A stretch of DNA of 64,000 bases, taken from assembly GCA_021292165.1 (NCBI GenBank), contig CM037880.1:22218051-22282050 (forward strand), in the 5' to 3' direction. The notes beneath the pieces are model-generated. The model searched no databases, was not told where the DNA came from, and saw only the letters and a program-made list of their open reading frames with translations. The position numbers were made by a program, and so were the translations under genes. Each line of letters opens with the position of its first letter. Position 1 is the first letter of the stretch. Source of the stretch: Shinisaurus crocodilurus (taxonomy: Eukaryota; Chordata; Lepidosauria; Squamata; Shinisauridae). Of this stretch, positions 12,301 to 23,234 are shown in pieces.

Positions 12301-13204
12301 CCTAACTCACCTGGGCTCACCTCTGAGGCTAACCCAGAAAAGAGCCTCAGGTGATGAATTAAGTTGGCCAGCATGTTCATATGGCAAAAGGCAGCCCTTC
12401 AGATACTATACCTGCAGGCATTTTAGATTACAGGAATTTAAAAGAATTTTCACAAGTGAACGGAAGAACTTTTTTAGAATAGGATGAGAGATGTGTAAGT
12501 GCTGTTTCTGCAGGATAGAAAGTGGAAGCGAACCATTTACAAATGCTAAGGGAGCCCGTTACATTCAAATCACCAAATCACGAACATGCGAAACACAAAA
12601 CCTACCGTATTTTAAGTACCTGTGTGACCCTGTTTCAATACCACACACTCCTGTAATGAGCAACTACAGCAAATTCTGTCACCCAGTGCTACCATTACTC
12701 CTTGACAATAAGATTTTTGCTATTTATACTAGACTCCTCCAAAAGAACGGCATTTCCATTTTATCAAAACTTTCCAAATGTTCCCCAGAGAAACTAAACA
12801 AATGAAAATGTAATATGGTCAGGATCAACAAACCGTGCAACTAATTCTATGCAACCAAGAGTGCTTTGGACTTCTGTTTCTAAAAAAAAAACAGACTCCA
12901 CTGATACCATTTTGAAACTAATGGGCATTTCAAAAGCAGTTTGCATTGTGACATGGAGTGGGGAGCATCTGCTGTTCCCCAGCGAGGAAGGAGTCAAAAA
13001 TGCCTGCTGAGCACAGCCAAGCATTTGGCCTTATCTAAAGTAGCTCTTTGGAAATAAAAATAAATAAATAAAAGAGCAATTCTGGTTTAGGCAATTGGTT
13101 TAACATGCCATTTTCACAGCTCCTAAATAGCCAGAAACACACCTTCAAGTCAAATCATGGAAGGTAGAAGGTTTTGCAATCTGTCCCTTGTCATGCTAAG
13201 ATCA
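12301..13204. other. Unrecognised intronic sequence
   Basis: No gene or named repeat recognised. Confidence 0.4.
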
Positions 13205-14160
13205 CTTCTGGTTCAGATTTAGACTAACGGGGTGAGGGACCTATTAGGATGGTCTGCCCCTGAAGGCTGATGGATTCTGATGGGACTCCAGAGAGCTGTG
13301 GGGGATTTTCCAGCTAGTATGACAGTCGCTCCTGTTGAGGCCCTGGTTGATCTGTTGAATGCAGAGAGAACTCAGTTGGTTGACATGCTTGCCCCTGAGT
13401 GACCTCTCCTGCTTAGTAGAGTCCATTTTGCTCCTTGGCATACATCGGAGTTGAAGGCAATGAAATAAATGGAGGAAAACTTGGAGCGAATACAATCGAA
13501 CACGAGTAAGAGCTCACTTATTGAGTCTACTTTGTGGCAGTAACGGAAACAAAGAATGGATTTTTCTCCACCATCGCTGTATCCTCTCAAAGTCACCCAG
13601 AGGAGCATATCCAAGTGGTTCATGATCTTTTAAAATCTGGCTCTGTTGATGATGTCTGGAACCCATGATGGCACACTGCAACATTTTGCTAGATATTTTG
13701 AGGGCAAAATTGCTTGCATCCGACTCAATTTGGACTATGCAATTGGTACAGGTCAGTCTATGGAGGTTTCCAAGGCACTGTCTGGTCCAATATTGTTACA
13801 TAGCTTTCAGTTTGTGGGGCCAGAGGCTGTGGGCAAGGCATTTGGTAAGGTTTGGCATGTATCTACTGGACCCACACCCCTTGTGGCTGATTACATCTGG
13901 CAAGGAGAGGACAGCTGGCTAGGTTTAGGAGGTAGTCAACTCTTCTTTAAGAGACAGAGTGGTCCCAGTCTCCCTAAAGGAGGCAGTAGTGCATCCACTC
14001 CTGAAGAAACTATTGCAGAACCCAGAAGATCTTAGTAATTATATGCTAGTGGCAAATGTTCCCTTCTTGGGCAAGGTGGTCAAGCGCATGATGGCTGACC
14101 AGATCCATGTTGACTATGTGCATGAGCAAGGGGCCCAAAACCCCAGGAACTGGAGCCATC
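13205..14160 (+). mobile_element. L2-like LINE, piece 1 of 3 (linker and start of RT)
   Basis: Across several frames the plus strand reads fragments such as KIACIRLNLDYAIGTG and then VVHPLLKKLLQNPEDLSNY and VANVPFLGKVVKRMMADQI. The last is the conserved 'KP..DP.DLSNYRPVANLPFLGK..E' block at the start of L2/CR1 reverse transcriptases. Frames change several times and stops intervene, so this is a dead copy. The protein order continues in 16060-16285 and 17005-18130, which suggests a single element later broken up. Confidence 0.75.
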
Positions 14161-14663
14161 AGGTGTTCTGAATAAGAACAGCAGATGCCCAAAATAAGCA
14201 CTATGCAGAAGCCTAGCCACCCAGGTCTGCTGAGGACATTAACTGGATCCTGCTCTACAATAGGAAGAAATTAAAATTAAATATCACTCTGATATTTCTA
14301 GTGACCAGCAATTTCTGTCCAAGCAGCATCTCAGCCTGAACATCATGAGCAGAAAACCCAAGCGGCTTGCAACTTCTAAGTATGTAAAGAACTGGAATAA
14401 AAATATGCACTGCAGAAATCTATAAATATGGTAATAAGGGAATAATCTCCTTACGGGGAAATTCAGTAAGCCAAGACACAAAATGGAAAATATTTTCTCA
14501 ACAAAAATTCCATTGTTTGGGACAGCTTATTCCTCCATCAACATGGTTCCTTTAAAATAAAATGAAACAATATGAACAAAGGTACTGCTTAGTACACAGG
14601 TCTCTACCATGAAAAAGAAAAAGATCACATTACTATGACTATGGCCTTTTGCATGCTATGCTG

Positions 14664-14798
14664 CAGCCTTCCCCAACCTGGTGCCCTCCACATGTTTTGG
14701 ACTTCAACTCCCATCAGACCCAGCCAGCACAGTCAATGGTCACGAATGCTGGGAGCTGTAGTCCAAAACACCTGCGGGCAGCAGGTTGGGAAAAGCTG
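14664..14798. mobile_element. hAT palindromic MITE (CAGCCTTCCCCAACCTGG family)
   Basis: The ends CAGCCTTCCCCAACCTGG and CAGGTTGGGAAAAGCTG are inverted. The interior folds back through ACTTCAACTCCCATCAG and GGGAGCTGTAGTCC. The flanking 8-mers CTATGCTG (14656-14663) and CTATACTG (14799-14806) match at 7 of 8 bases. A sister copy is at 41293-41428. Confidence 0.85.
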
Positions 14799-15204
14799 CT
14801 ATACTGAATGTTTAAAAGAAGAAGGAAAAGGGGTAGTATCACAGAGAAGAACCTACTTTATTCCTGCTTTCTCTTAAGATGGCAGGTGCTTAAAATACAC
14901 ATTCATGCCACAAGGTGGGGAGGTGAGAAAGAGAACAGAAGCTAAAAGGCCACATACAAAAGATGCCAGTGACATCTGCATTTTATTCTAACCAACATGA
15001 GAGCAATACATGCACTGTTGCACACAAACAGTCCCAGCTGCTTATCTGTGGTTAAGCAACTGCAATGGGCCATGAAATCATGTGTTCCCTCCTCTCCAGA
15101 GATCAAATACCATCTCTTTCCCTTGCTCACCTTATCCACAGTCAAGTGACTGCAGCATCAACATTAGCCAGGATTTCACGTTGGTTATAACTAGGAATGC
15201 CAAT
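14799..15204. other. Unrecognised insert between L2 pieces 1 and 2
   Basis: No gene or named repeat. It lies inside the disrupted L2-like element. Confidence 0.4.
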
Positions 15205-15523
15205 GGGCAGGTTTGCACGACACCTTAAGCCATAATAAGCTACACAGTGTGCAAATAAGCTACACAGTGTGTGGGTTGTTCAACCCATGGTGCGACCAAC
15301 AGACGATCGGGCTCACCATGGCTTGTTCTCCCGCTCCTTCCCTCTCAGTCCTCCAGCCAGTATCCCAGTGTCCTTTGCAGCAGAACCCATCTTGTCTCGC
15401 CTTCCCTGCTCCGATTGCTACCCCTTTTCATTTTCCGCTGTTGTTGTTTCTTCACAGCCTCAAAAAAGCGCAATTTAAAATTATTTTTTCAGCCCCTGAG
15501 AATTGTGCAACTGTGTTTGTAAT

Positions 15524-15560
<37 letters not shown>

Positions 15561-15735
15561 GTCTTTTGCAAGTATGCTCTTACAGCTGTCCGTTAAGTGT
15601 AGTTTTGCCTGGTCAATTTCCTTGTATGTTTCAGCTGAAGGGGAGTGGGAAGTGGTCTAAATTCGGACAACACAGTAACACATCATGGCTAGTTACCCAC
15701 AATGGGTTGTCATGTTCTGTAAACGATATAACAGC
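15205..15735 (-). mobile_element. Unclassified foldback element Y, copy A
   Basis: The reverse complement matches much of 23960-24680 (copy C), including the CAACAGAC, CAGTCCTC, CAGCAGAACCCA and TTGCCTGGTCAATTTCCTTGT blocks. The outer ends, GTTTGCACGACACC on the left and the complement of GTTTACAGAACATGACAACCC on the right, look like degenerate inverted repeats. An ATC trinucleotide run (about 15527-15560) interrupts it. No coding capacity is visible. It is probably a non-autonomous DNA transposon. Confidence 0.6.
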
Positions 15736-16059
15736 TAACCAGAGTTAAGGCTGGTGAGAGAACAGCAGGGGGGGAATTTGCACTCAGAAGGGACCACATG
15801 ATCCCATGACCTTCTCCCAATTGTTTAACTATGATTCAGCTTTCTATGTTCCCCAGCCCATGAACAACTGTACCAGCTCCTTGATATCAACACTTAATTC
15901 CCTTAATATTACAAGCATATAATTGTACTTGAGAGTTATAATTATGTTTATTACCTTCCTCCTACATGCTCCCTAAAAATGGTTCATGATTTCCTTCTAA
16001 AAATAAACTTAAGGTTGCTTGAAGTTTCACATAAGAGCTGCAGAAAATATATACATATA

Positions 16060-16285
16060 TTCACTGGATGTGACTGGTTATCTGAATCTGTTCCAATCTG
16101 GCTTTTGGCCTGGTTATGGGGTTGAAACAGCTTTGGTCTCCCTGACTTACACCAGGGAATGGACAAAGGGAAAGGAGCCATGAAAAGGGGTGGGGGGCAA
16201 TATCTCCCCTTTCTGGACTAGTTCTGGGAAGTATTGAAATGGTGGAGGACACTGAGAACTATCAGTTCAACACTTAAAATCAAGA
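16060..16285 (+). mobile_element. L2-like LINE, piece 2 of 3
   Basis: One frame reads LDVTGYLNLFQSGFWPGYG followed by VETALVSL, the 'L....QSGFR.G..TETAL' motif that directly follows the 'FLGK' block in L2/CR1 reverse transcriptases. It continues piece 1 in the same orientation after about 1.9 kb of inserted repeats. It then decays into sequence with no frame. Confidence 0.75.
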
Positions 16286-17003
16286 GGATTACATTGCTAA
16301 GTGGGAGATATTGTTATGCCCCCCCCCTTTGGTGCACCTTCTTTTGCCGCTCCCCCCCCCCTTTTACTGGTGCTTTCCAATTACCAACTCGCAATTGGTC
16401 CCTGGCAACTGTGAACAAATTAGCCTATATGCAGTCTCGTCTTGTCAATTTCCATGTACACTATTCCACTCCACTTCTCTGCTCCCTTTGACAACTGAAA
16501 CATACAAGAAAATTGACCAGGCAAGACTACACTTATCAGATAACCGTAAGTGTATACTTGTGTACTTGCAAAAGACCAACAACAACAACAATAATTAAAA
16601 AATTACAAACACATTTGTGCATTTTTATGGGTCTGGGGGGGAAAGAAGTGGTGAACCAATGATAATCACTCCAAAGCGCTGCTTGGACATTGGTGGAGGG
16701 GCTGTCACTGGTGGTGGCAAGGGAAAGATTGTGAAGAGCGGCAGGGTTTTTTGCCACTCTTGCCAGGCAGCTCACTAGCTGATCCCCGCAACCCACAATG
16801 AAATTGATCTCCCGAATTCGGATGACACAGCAACCCTTTGTGGATCGAACAATCCTAGAACAAGCCATGGGTTGTCAGGGTGGCTGGCTGCCAAAAAATA
16901 AGTCACCCTGCGGGAATCGGTCTGAATTCGGATGACATGACAAATGACAACCTACTGTGGCTACTTACCCATGATGGGTTGTCATGTCTTACAAACCCAG
17001 TCA
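16286..17003 (+). mobile_element. Unclassified foldback element Y, copy B
   Basis: It matches copy C from the ACATTGCTAAG motif through GGTGCACCTTCTTTT, the C-rich tract, GCAATTGG..CCTGGCAACTGTG and AAATTGACCAGGCAAGACTAC. The right part carries AATTCGGATGACACAGCAACCC and ends near TGGGTTGTCATGTCTTACAAACCC, which form a degenerate inverted pair. It sits between pieces 2 and 3 of the L2-like element. Confidence 0.6.
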
Positions 17004-17004
17004 C

Positions 17005-18130
17005 AGGGTTTCAGTGGCTGAGATTCTTTTTTGGATGAACAAATCCAGAGGGTAGTGCTAGGGAACTACCGTACTGTTCTGTACCACTGGCCTTTGGGGT
17101 ACCTCCAGGTTCTATCTTGTCTCTCTCTCTCTGCCTTTTTAATTTTGACATGAAACGACTAAGATAAGTCATCTGGAGATTTGGGCTAGAGTGTCCTCAG
17201 TATGCAGATGACACACACAGGTGTCTGAAGGAACTTAATCTAGATAAGACTAGCTGTGGGGAAATCTGTTGATCTGGTTGAATTCGTCTGAAAAACAGGT
17301 ACACAGGTTCAGGGTTTTCCTGGACCTGACACGGTCGATGGAGGCAGCATAGTTGGTGCTGGTGGCTAGGAGCGCCTTTTATCAGGTTAGGCTGATTTGC
17401 CAGTTGCAACCTGATCTAGAGAAACTCAATCCTGCCACAGTCATACATGCTCTGGTTACTGCTGTAATGCGCTCTATGTGGGGCTGCCTTTGAAGATGTT
17501 TTAGAAGCTTCAATTAGTGCAGAATGTGGCTGCCTGGTTGCTCGTCCAGCAATCAGAACATTTAACATCTATTCTGCATCAGCTGCATTGGTTGCCTATT
17601 CATTTCTGGATTCAATTTAAAGTGCAGGTGGTTATCTTTATAGGCCTAAACGGTTTGGGACCAAGGTATCTGAAGGACTGCCTGCACCTGTACAAGCTTG
17701 CTCAGGCCCTAAAATAGGCCTGCTCGTGGGGCCACAATCAAGAAGTGATAAATTGGCAGGCACTAGAGACAGGGCCTTTTCAGTGGTAGCCTATGCCTTT
17801 GGAATTCCCTTCTTAGACAGCTATGGATGGTCCTTATATTGATATCTTTTAAATAGGCTTTGAAGACATATTTATTCCAAACTGCTTTCAACTGATACTC
17901 AAGTTTGGTCATTGCTGTTTTAACTGTTAAAGCTAGGTTTTCTTTACAGTTTATTTTTCTGCTGGTTTATATATTTTTATATTGCTTTATACTCTGCTGA
18001 TATTTTTTTTCTGTTGCTGCTATAATATTTATGGTTTATAATATGCTACAGAGTGTTTTAATATGTTGTGAACCATTTTGAGAGGGGTAACCCTGAAAGG
18101 CAGCCTATAAATACAGAAATAAATAATAAA
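17005..18130 (+). mobile_element. L2-like LINE, piece 3 of 3 (RT core to 3' end)
   Basis: The order of decayed motifs is: 'FRW...FFLDEQIQRVVLGNYRT' (the strand before the L2 catalytic core), a TATGCAGATGACAC codon string for the YADDT catalytic motif (17198-17211), then QNVAAWLL and LHWLPIHFWIQFKVQVV and NGLGPRYLKD. The last three are the signature L2 C-terminal block. An AT-rich 3' UTR and a short AAATAA repeat tail end the element at about 18130. Stops and frame changes show it is dead. Confidence 0.85.
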
Positions 18131-18879
18131 TGAGTTGTGAATTAAATCTGTTATGAAATGGCTTAATTTCCCCCTCAATATGACTCTGATATCATTGCCT
18201 TCCTGAGCTTTAGAAACAATCTTATAGCAGTTACTGTTTTACTCTAGTATCAGATCAGTAATTCATCAGTAAGAAGCTGATAGAAGAAAAAGACAACAAT
18301 TTTCAAACAATCTTGTGAAAAAAGGAACCATGTACCGGTAGTTACAAGCACTCATCAGCTCCACATAAAACAGACAATACTGAACAAGAGTCATTCTGAC
18401 AGAAAGATTTCTGCAACGTCAGTGTTGCCAATTATCAACACTTCAGCGTAAAAATACTTCCCTGTTCTGGCTGGGAAGTATGCCACTTTCAACTTGGGGT
18501 GGTGGGAAGGCAAATAGTCATCTCAGATGCAAAGAAAGGTATGAAGATAGTTGCCCTGATATTCCTACAGAAGAATAGGCTCTTTATTCATTAAAAAAAC
18601 TTAAAAAAAAAAAATCAAGTCAACTTCGTTATTTTGAGGATCAAGTTCATGAACTAACCATTTGCACAATGTTAAATTCAAATCATTGTTCTACAAGAGC
18701 CACGGTAAAGAAGGAAAGACAGTTTTAGTATGGCAACAGTGCTTGACTCAATAAGTAATCATGGTGACAGATTCCGAACAAATCTGCAAGGTACTGATAA
18801 GCACTGCTGGAAAAGTAAGACAAAAAGTAGACAGAATTACACATACGTTTTAGATGGGGAGGGGGGGTTCTGGTTACCT
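18131..18879. other. Unrecognised intronic sequence
   Basis: No gene or named repeat recognised. Confidence 0.4.
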
Positions 18880-19560
18880 GTGAAAGATAACCTACAGCAA
18901 ACATCTGGGCTCTAGTCTATGAAAGCTTATACCATAATAAACTGGTCAGTCTATAAGACTCTGTTGTTTCTGTTAGGTTTTGCATGGGCAGAACCAGGAT
19001 TATCACCTGACATCAGGATTGTCACCTGACATGGAGGATGTCTCTTGAGGTGAAGTACACAAGGTCTTCTGTCACCAGACATAATGTCAAGGTCTATGAG
19101 TCAGCAAACATGGGACAAGAAGTTTGGAATCAACATGTTGTGAAAAACAGGTTATATAATAAGTGAGTAATATCCTATTTATAGATACTATAATGGGGTC
19201 TTGCTATATAAGTTGGGGTAAGTCACACATCCCCTCACTTCCTGGACTCTCTATCTTGTTCTGGACTTCTACTTCAGGTCAGTCACTTCACTTCATCTCA
19301 GCCTTACCGCTAGGGGTCTTGAATTTGAATCTGCAATCATGTAGTGAGTAAGAGATGCATTGCTTGCCTTAATCCCATGTAATTGGGTCTTACAAATAAA
19401 CTCTTTAATCTTTATTAACTGCTGTTATCTCCTCTTTCCGTCTGCGTGACTGGGACTGAGGGTCACTGGCTAGGTAATCCTTTTGAACCCGGGTCAGTCC
19501 AGCTCTCACAGTTTCTACAGCAAACGTGATGTGTAGCCTACTTAATGACCACATCCTATG
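18880..19560 (-). repeat. Interspersed repeat Z, split by a solo LTR
   Basis: The left part (to 18970) holds CTATGAAAGCTTATACCATAA and AGACTCTGTTGTTTC. This is a decayed form of a widespread amniote repeat with 'ATGAAAGCTTATGCCACAATAAA...GGTGCCACAAGACTC'. After the LTR the sequence resumes with GTTTCTACAGCAAACGTGATG, as expected for the next part of that repeat. Other copies are at 60555-60600 and 63352-63440. Confidence 0.6.
18971..19510 (+). mobile_element. Solo LTR of an endogenous retrovirus or Gypsy element
   Basis: The 540-bp unit starts TGTTAGG and ends CTCTCACA (TG...CA). It is flanked on both sides by GTTTC (18966-18970 and 19511-19515), a perfect 5-bp target duplication. Inside are a TATATAAG box (19205-19212) and an AATAAA signal (19395-19400) about 190 bp downstream, in the U3-R-U5 order expected of an LTR. 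No internal region, primer binding site or gene follows, so it is the product of LTR-LTR recombination. Class is uncertain: 5-bp duplications occur in several LTR groups. Confidence 0.85.
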
Positions 19561-19623
19561 TTCCTGGGCTACAGGACTGGCACAGAAGGACTGGCAGCAA
19601 TGGTGCCCTACTAACACAACACT

Positions 19624-19800
19624 ATGAGCAGTATTCTACTGTGTCATTACACTAACACAAATTACTGTCGTGCTAGCATAAGTGACCTCTAGCGTAACAC
19701 CAACAGCATTAGCTTGAACGACAGGTTTTTCTGGGAATCCTGACACACAAGCTAATGCTATTGGCATTGCACTAGGAACGACACAGTAGGATACTGCCCC
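19624..19800. mobile_element. Foldback MITE
   Basis: The left GCAGTATTCTACTGTGTCATT and right AACGACACAGTAGGATACTGC are complementary apart from a few mismatches, and CAGCATTAGCTTG pairs with CAAGCTAATGCTATT. The left arm has extra sequence. No clear target duplication was found. Confidence 0.6.
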
Positions 19801-19869
19801 ATGACTTATATTTCTGTGCCAGTACAACTAAAAAGCTGCAGCCTGAATACGCAAAGCAGCACTGACTGA

Positions 19870-20196
19870 CAAGGTTGGCGCAATCATTAGACAGAGTGAG
19901 GCAACCGCCTTGGGAGTCAGATCCTGGGAGGCAGTAGTGGCAGCAGCTGGATGTTTCTCCTAAGCTCCTTGGTCATTCCCCTCCATTGGGGAACAGAGCT
20001 GAATATGCCATACTATCCATCCTGGGGCCCCTAAATTATCCTGCTGTCTCAGATGGAAGCATCAGGTGGTGGAAGCATCACCAATGTTGAAGTAAGATTC
20101 AATCACCAGTCCAGTCTGCCTCTGTATATGGGAGGGAGAGGCGGGGAGATGCCATCTTGTCCTTCTCAGGCTGAAAAATAGATCGGGCCAGCCCTG
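19870..20196. mobile_element. Diverged hAT-like element, relative of the GC-rich pair
   Basis: The start CAAGGTTGGCGCAATCATTAG followed by ACAGAGTGAGGCAACCGCC resembles the head of the elements at 41632 and 61509 (CAGGGCCGGCGCTACC...AGGCAG). The end GGGCCAGCCCTG is its inverted partner. Flanks CTGACTGA and CTCACTGG match at 6 of 8 positions. It is older than the GC-rich copies and has a different interior. Confidence 0.6.
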
Positions 20197-20204
20197 CTCA
20201 CTGG

Positions 20205-20484
20205 TGTTGCTGCACTGCCAAGGACCTTCAAACAGGGACCAGAATATGGAGGTGGCAGAGTCAGCAAAAAAAAACCAAATAAAAACCTTGCAATGTCAAC
20301 TTCAGAGCACCAAAGCTGCATCCCTTTAAGAAGAAGGTCTGACGGATGATTTCTCTAGCACAGGGCAGAGCTGGATGGCAAGCCACTGAAGCTCTCAATG
20401 GATCAGGATGCTAACCATATTAATATTAAAGTACATACGTATTACCTTAGGCCATATTTGGATGCACTTCTCCATGTGCCCCCT
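20205..20484. other. Unrecognised intronic sequence
   Basis: No gene or repeat recognised. Confidence 0.4.
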
Positions 20485-20818
20485 CAATCATAGGTTTGGA
20501 GGGTGGCCACAAGAGAGAGGGGTGGGGGGCAGCTTTGGAATGCTCTCCCTAGGGAAGCCAGCCTGGTGCCTAAGTTACTACTTTTTCAGTGCCAGGACAA
20601 GACCTTTCTATTCCCCCAGGCCTTTTAAAATCTGCATTTTAGTCTCTGCTGTTTGGTTTTAATTCCTGTTCTTGTTGACTGTTTTAGCTTTTGTAAACCA
20701 TGCTGTATTTTAAGGTATTGTGTGGTATGTGTCTGCCAAACTGTTTATCTATGCTGGTTTTTAATTGTTTATGGATTTTATTGCATTGTATTTTTATTTG
20801 TATTGTGTTTTATTATGC
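20485..20818 (+). mobile_element. L2-like LINE 3' fragment
   Basis: It encodes a decayed reverse-transcriptase C-terminus (residues resembling SFGMLSLGKPAWCLSYYF and then RTRPFYSPRPFK) before a T-rich 3' UTR. It ends at an ATC repeat (20818-20835). It is 5'-truncated and dead. Confidence 0.65.
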
Positions 20819-21077
20819 TCATCATCATCATCAGGCGATCACTCGTGACCGAGTAAGATTGTCTTCCGGGATAAAAGGAGGAAATTCTAAAGAAGATTGT
20901 GTAGACTCTAGCGATGGGTCCGTAAGTGACTGTGGAGGCCAATTCTAGATCCACACAGCTTCCCACAGTGAGGACACAGGTTACCAGATAGAAGATGGTC
21001 CTGTAAAGGATTCATTTGACGTGCTTTTCACTTAGCACGTTTCTCCCTTTCACCTTGCACTCGGGCTTCTTCTTCTC
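20819..21077. repeat. Fragment with GGCGATCACTCGTGACCGAG motif
   Basis: The block from the ATC repeat through ATCACTCGTGACCGAGTAAG and ATTGTCTTCC has the look of a dispersed squamate repeat, but I see no second copy in this window. A CTTTTCACTTAGCACG stretch follows. The class is unknown. Confidence 0.35.
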
Positions 21078-21158
21078 TATTGTGCATTGGTTATGTTGGC
21101 TAGGGAGCATGGGAGTTGCAGTCCAACATCTGGAGGGCCACACATTCACCACCCCTGG
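21078..21158. mobile_element. Half of a hAT MITE
   Basis: It holds GTTGGCTAGGGAGCATGGGAG, TGCAGTCCAACATCTGGAGG and an end ACCACCCCTG, which correspond to the right half of the CAGGGGTGGGGAA-type hAT MITE. The left half is absent. Confidence 0.6.
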
Positions 21159-21611
21159 CCTAGAAAGACTGTTCATGACACCCCTGGCATAGAGAGATCC
21201 TCATCAACATATTATGGGCCAGAGACATTCCACACATCATGTCATCCATGCGTTGAGAACCCATAACTATGTCTGTCTAGCTGGCCCTGCATGTAGAACT
21301 TCTGAGAATCCTCTGAGAAATCTATCTTGGAAATTCTGGATTTCAACTTCCTACCTGCAACCTAAATGTTGCATCCTTACAACCACAACCATGTCACTGG
21401 TGCTGACATGCAGCTCAACAGCTGTCTCTTCCCTAGGATTGTCTGCCACTTTATCTAGATGAAGTGTGATAGGCGAGTCACCAGGTGGGCTACACACCAG
21501 TCACAACCCCTTCCTTCTGCATTTCAAATGAACCAATTGCCCACTCCTAGGAGCCCACACACACCCTTCAGAGTGTATCCCCAACAGAAGAGGTCATCAG
21601 CCATGGGTTCC
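21159..21611. other. Unrecognised intronic sequence
   Basis: No gene or named repeat recognised. Confidence 0.4.
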
Positions 21612-21619
21612 TTCTAAGG

Positions 21620-22538
21620 CAGTGATGGCGAACCTATGGCACGGGTGCCACAGCTGACATGCAGGGACCTCTCTGTGGGCACTCGAGCCATTGGTCACCA
21701 GATCGCGAAAAGACCGTCCCCTTCTGCAAAACACTAATGATTTTGTTCTTTCTCACAGTGTGGAACAGAATGATTTTATTCTAGAATTCCTGTTGCAGAA
21801 TTCTTTTCTACATTATCACATTTAAAAGATTTTGAAGAATGATGCACAGAGCATGGCTTGGATGTAAAGCCCTAACAGTTGACCTGAGTGCTGCATGTGT
21901 TGCTCTCAAACTAACGGAGTATGAGCCAAGGTTTGACAAATTATCAGCATGCATGCAATAGCAAAAATCACATTAATTGTGCAAAGGCATGCCCAATGCA
22001 AACTTTTACCTAATGCAGTGTTTGCAGTCCAAGACATAAAGTGTTTAAAATGTGTTCAGCATGTTTAGTTTTCTTGTTTATCTTGCTCATTCTAGTACAG
22101 GTTGACTTTTACTTTTACTAATCCGACACCTGTAGAAGCAAGGAAAGGACCCGGGGTAAAGCTTGCCCCATACAATTTCAGTCTGGCATATAATCATATT
22201 ACAAGTTAGAGAATCCCTTATCCAAAAATACATGTGCCTAATTATTTAAAAACTTTGTATAAATTCCCTTCAGGCTATGTGTACAATGTAGTACTATAAT
22301 AATTTTTTGAGTTGATTTTTTTTTCAACAAAAAACTGTTTGTATCATTGAAAGCTCTGTTATTGTGTTTTTCTTTTAAGACAAAAGATGTTAATTAGTTC
22401 GGACAACTGTATGAGTTGTTTTTCTAAAACTAAAACCTCGGTATTCAGGTTTAATTGCAGTGTTGGCACTTTGAAATAAATAAGTTGGTTTTGTGTTGCA
22501 GTTTGGGCACTCGGGCTCAAAAAGGTTCGCCATCACTG
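21620..22538. mobile_element. hAT element with transposase remnant
   Basis: The ends CAGTGATGGCGAACCTATGG and GGTTCGCCATCACTG are terminal inverted repeats. The flanking 8-mers TTCTAAGG (21612-21619 and 22539-22546) are identical, so both borders are exact. Between about 21885 and 21970 the plus strand reads a short frame with CVALKLTEYEPRFDKLS and then a stop. The residue pattern fits the extreme C-terminus of Charlie/Buster-type hAT transposases. At 919 bp it is an internally deleted, non-autonomous copy. The ends resemble those of hAT families known to have spread horizontally among vertebrates, but I could not test that. Confidence 0.85.
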
Positions 22539-22546
22539 TTCTAAGG

Positions 22547-23040
22547 CATCACTTCCCTCTTCCAGCGATGTCTTCCTCCTTCCATGAGACCCTTATTCCG
22601 CATGACAGCAGAGGAGCTGTCACCCTGGGAGTGAGACACAGCTATCACGTCTCCAAAAGCCTTGTCCATAAACCTCTGCCTCTCTCAGCTTCTCCAGGTC
22701 ATTTACCATGGCTTCAAGGGGACAAACTTAGTCCCTGAGAGCCAGGAGCTCATTGCATTGAACACACACCCAAGACTCCTTAGTGGAGACTGTTCTGCAG
22801 TTCTATGTGCATGAAATGTTAGAACTCAACTACTGATTTCTTGTTGAATTGTATGTTATTCTGAAGAGGAGATGTGTTTCCTAACATGCTTCTATTCAGG
22901 GAGGAAATCCCAGTGATGCTGCGACATGAGGTTTTCCCGAAAGCTGCCACAATTGAGCAGCCCTAGGGAGAACTCATCTCCCAGCAGCTAATGGGCTTTG
23001 CTTCCTAACATGCTTCTTATCAGCGAATGGGGAGGAAGAA
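22547..23040. other. Unrecognised intronic sequence
   Basis: No gene or named repeat recognised. Confidence 0.4.
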
Positions 23041-23206
23041 GAGCCAGTGAGGTGTTGTGGTTAGAGTGTTGGACTGGGACTTGGGAGATCCAGGTTCTGG
23101 TCCCCACTCAGCCACGAAGCTTACTGAGTGTCTTTGGGCAAGTCACTGATTCTCAGCATAACCCACCTCACAGGGTTCTTGTGAGGATAAAATGGAGAGG
23201 AGGCGG
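23041..23206 (+). repeat. Sauria-type tRNA SINE
   Basis: It reads GCCAGTGAGGTGTTGTGGTT, AGAGTGTTGGACTGGGAC, a B-box-like GGTTCTGGTCCCC, CTCAGCCA and TTTGGGCAAGTCAC. Then come CCTCACAGGGTTCTTGTGAGG and ATAAAATGGAGAGG. Better-preserved copies are at 49875-50112 and 59956-60208. The 3' tail is lost. Confidence 0.8.
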
Positions 23207-23234
23207 ACCATGGCTTTTCAGGCGGGAATATGGG

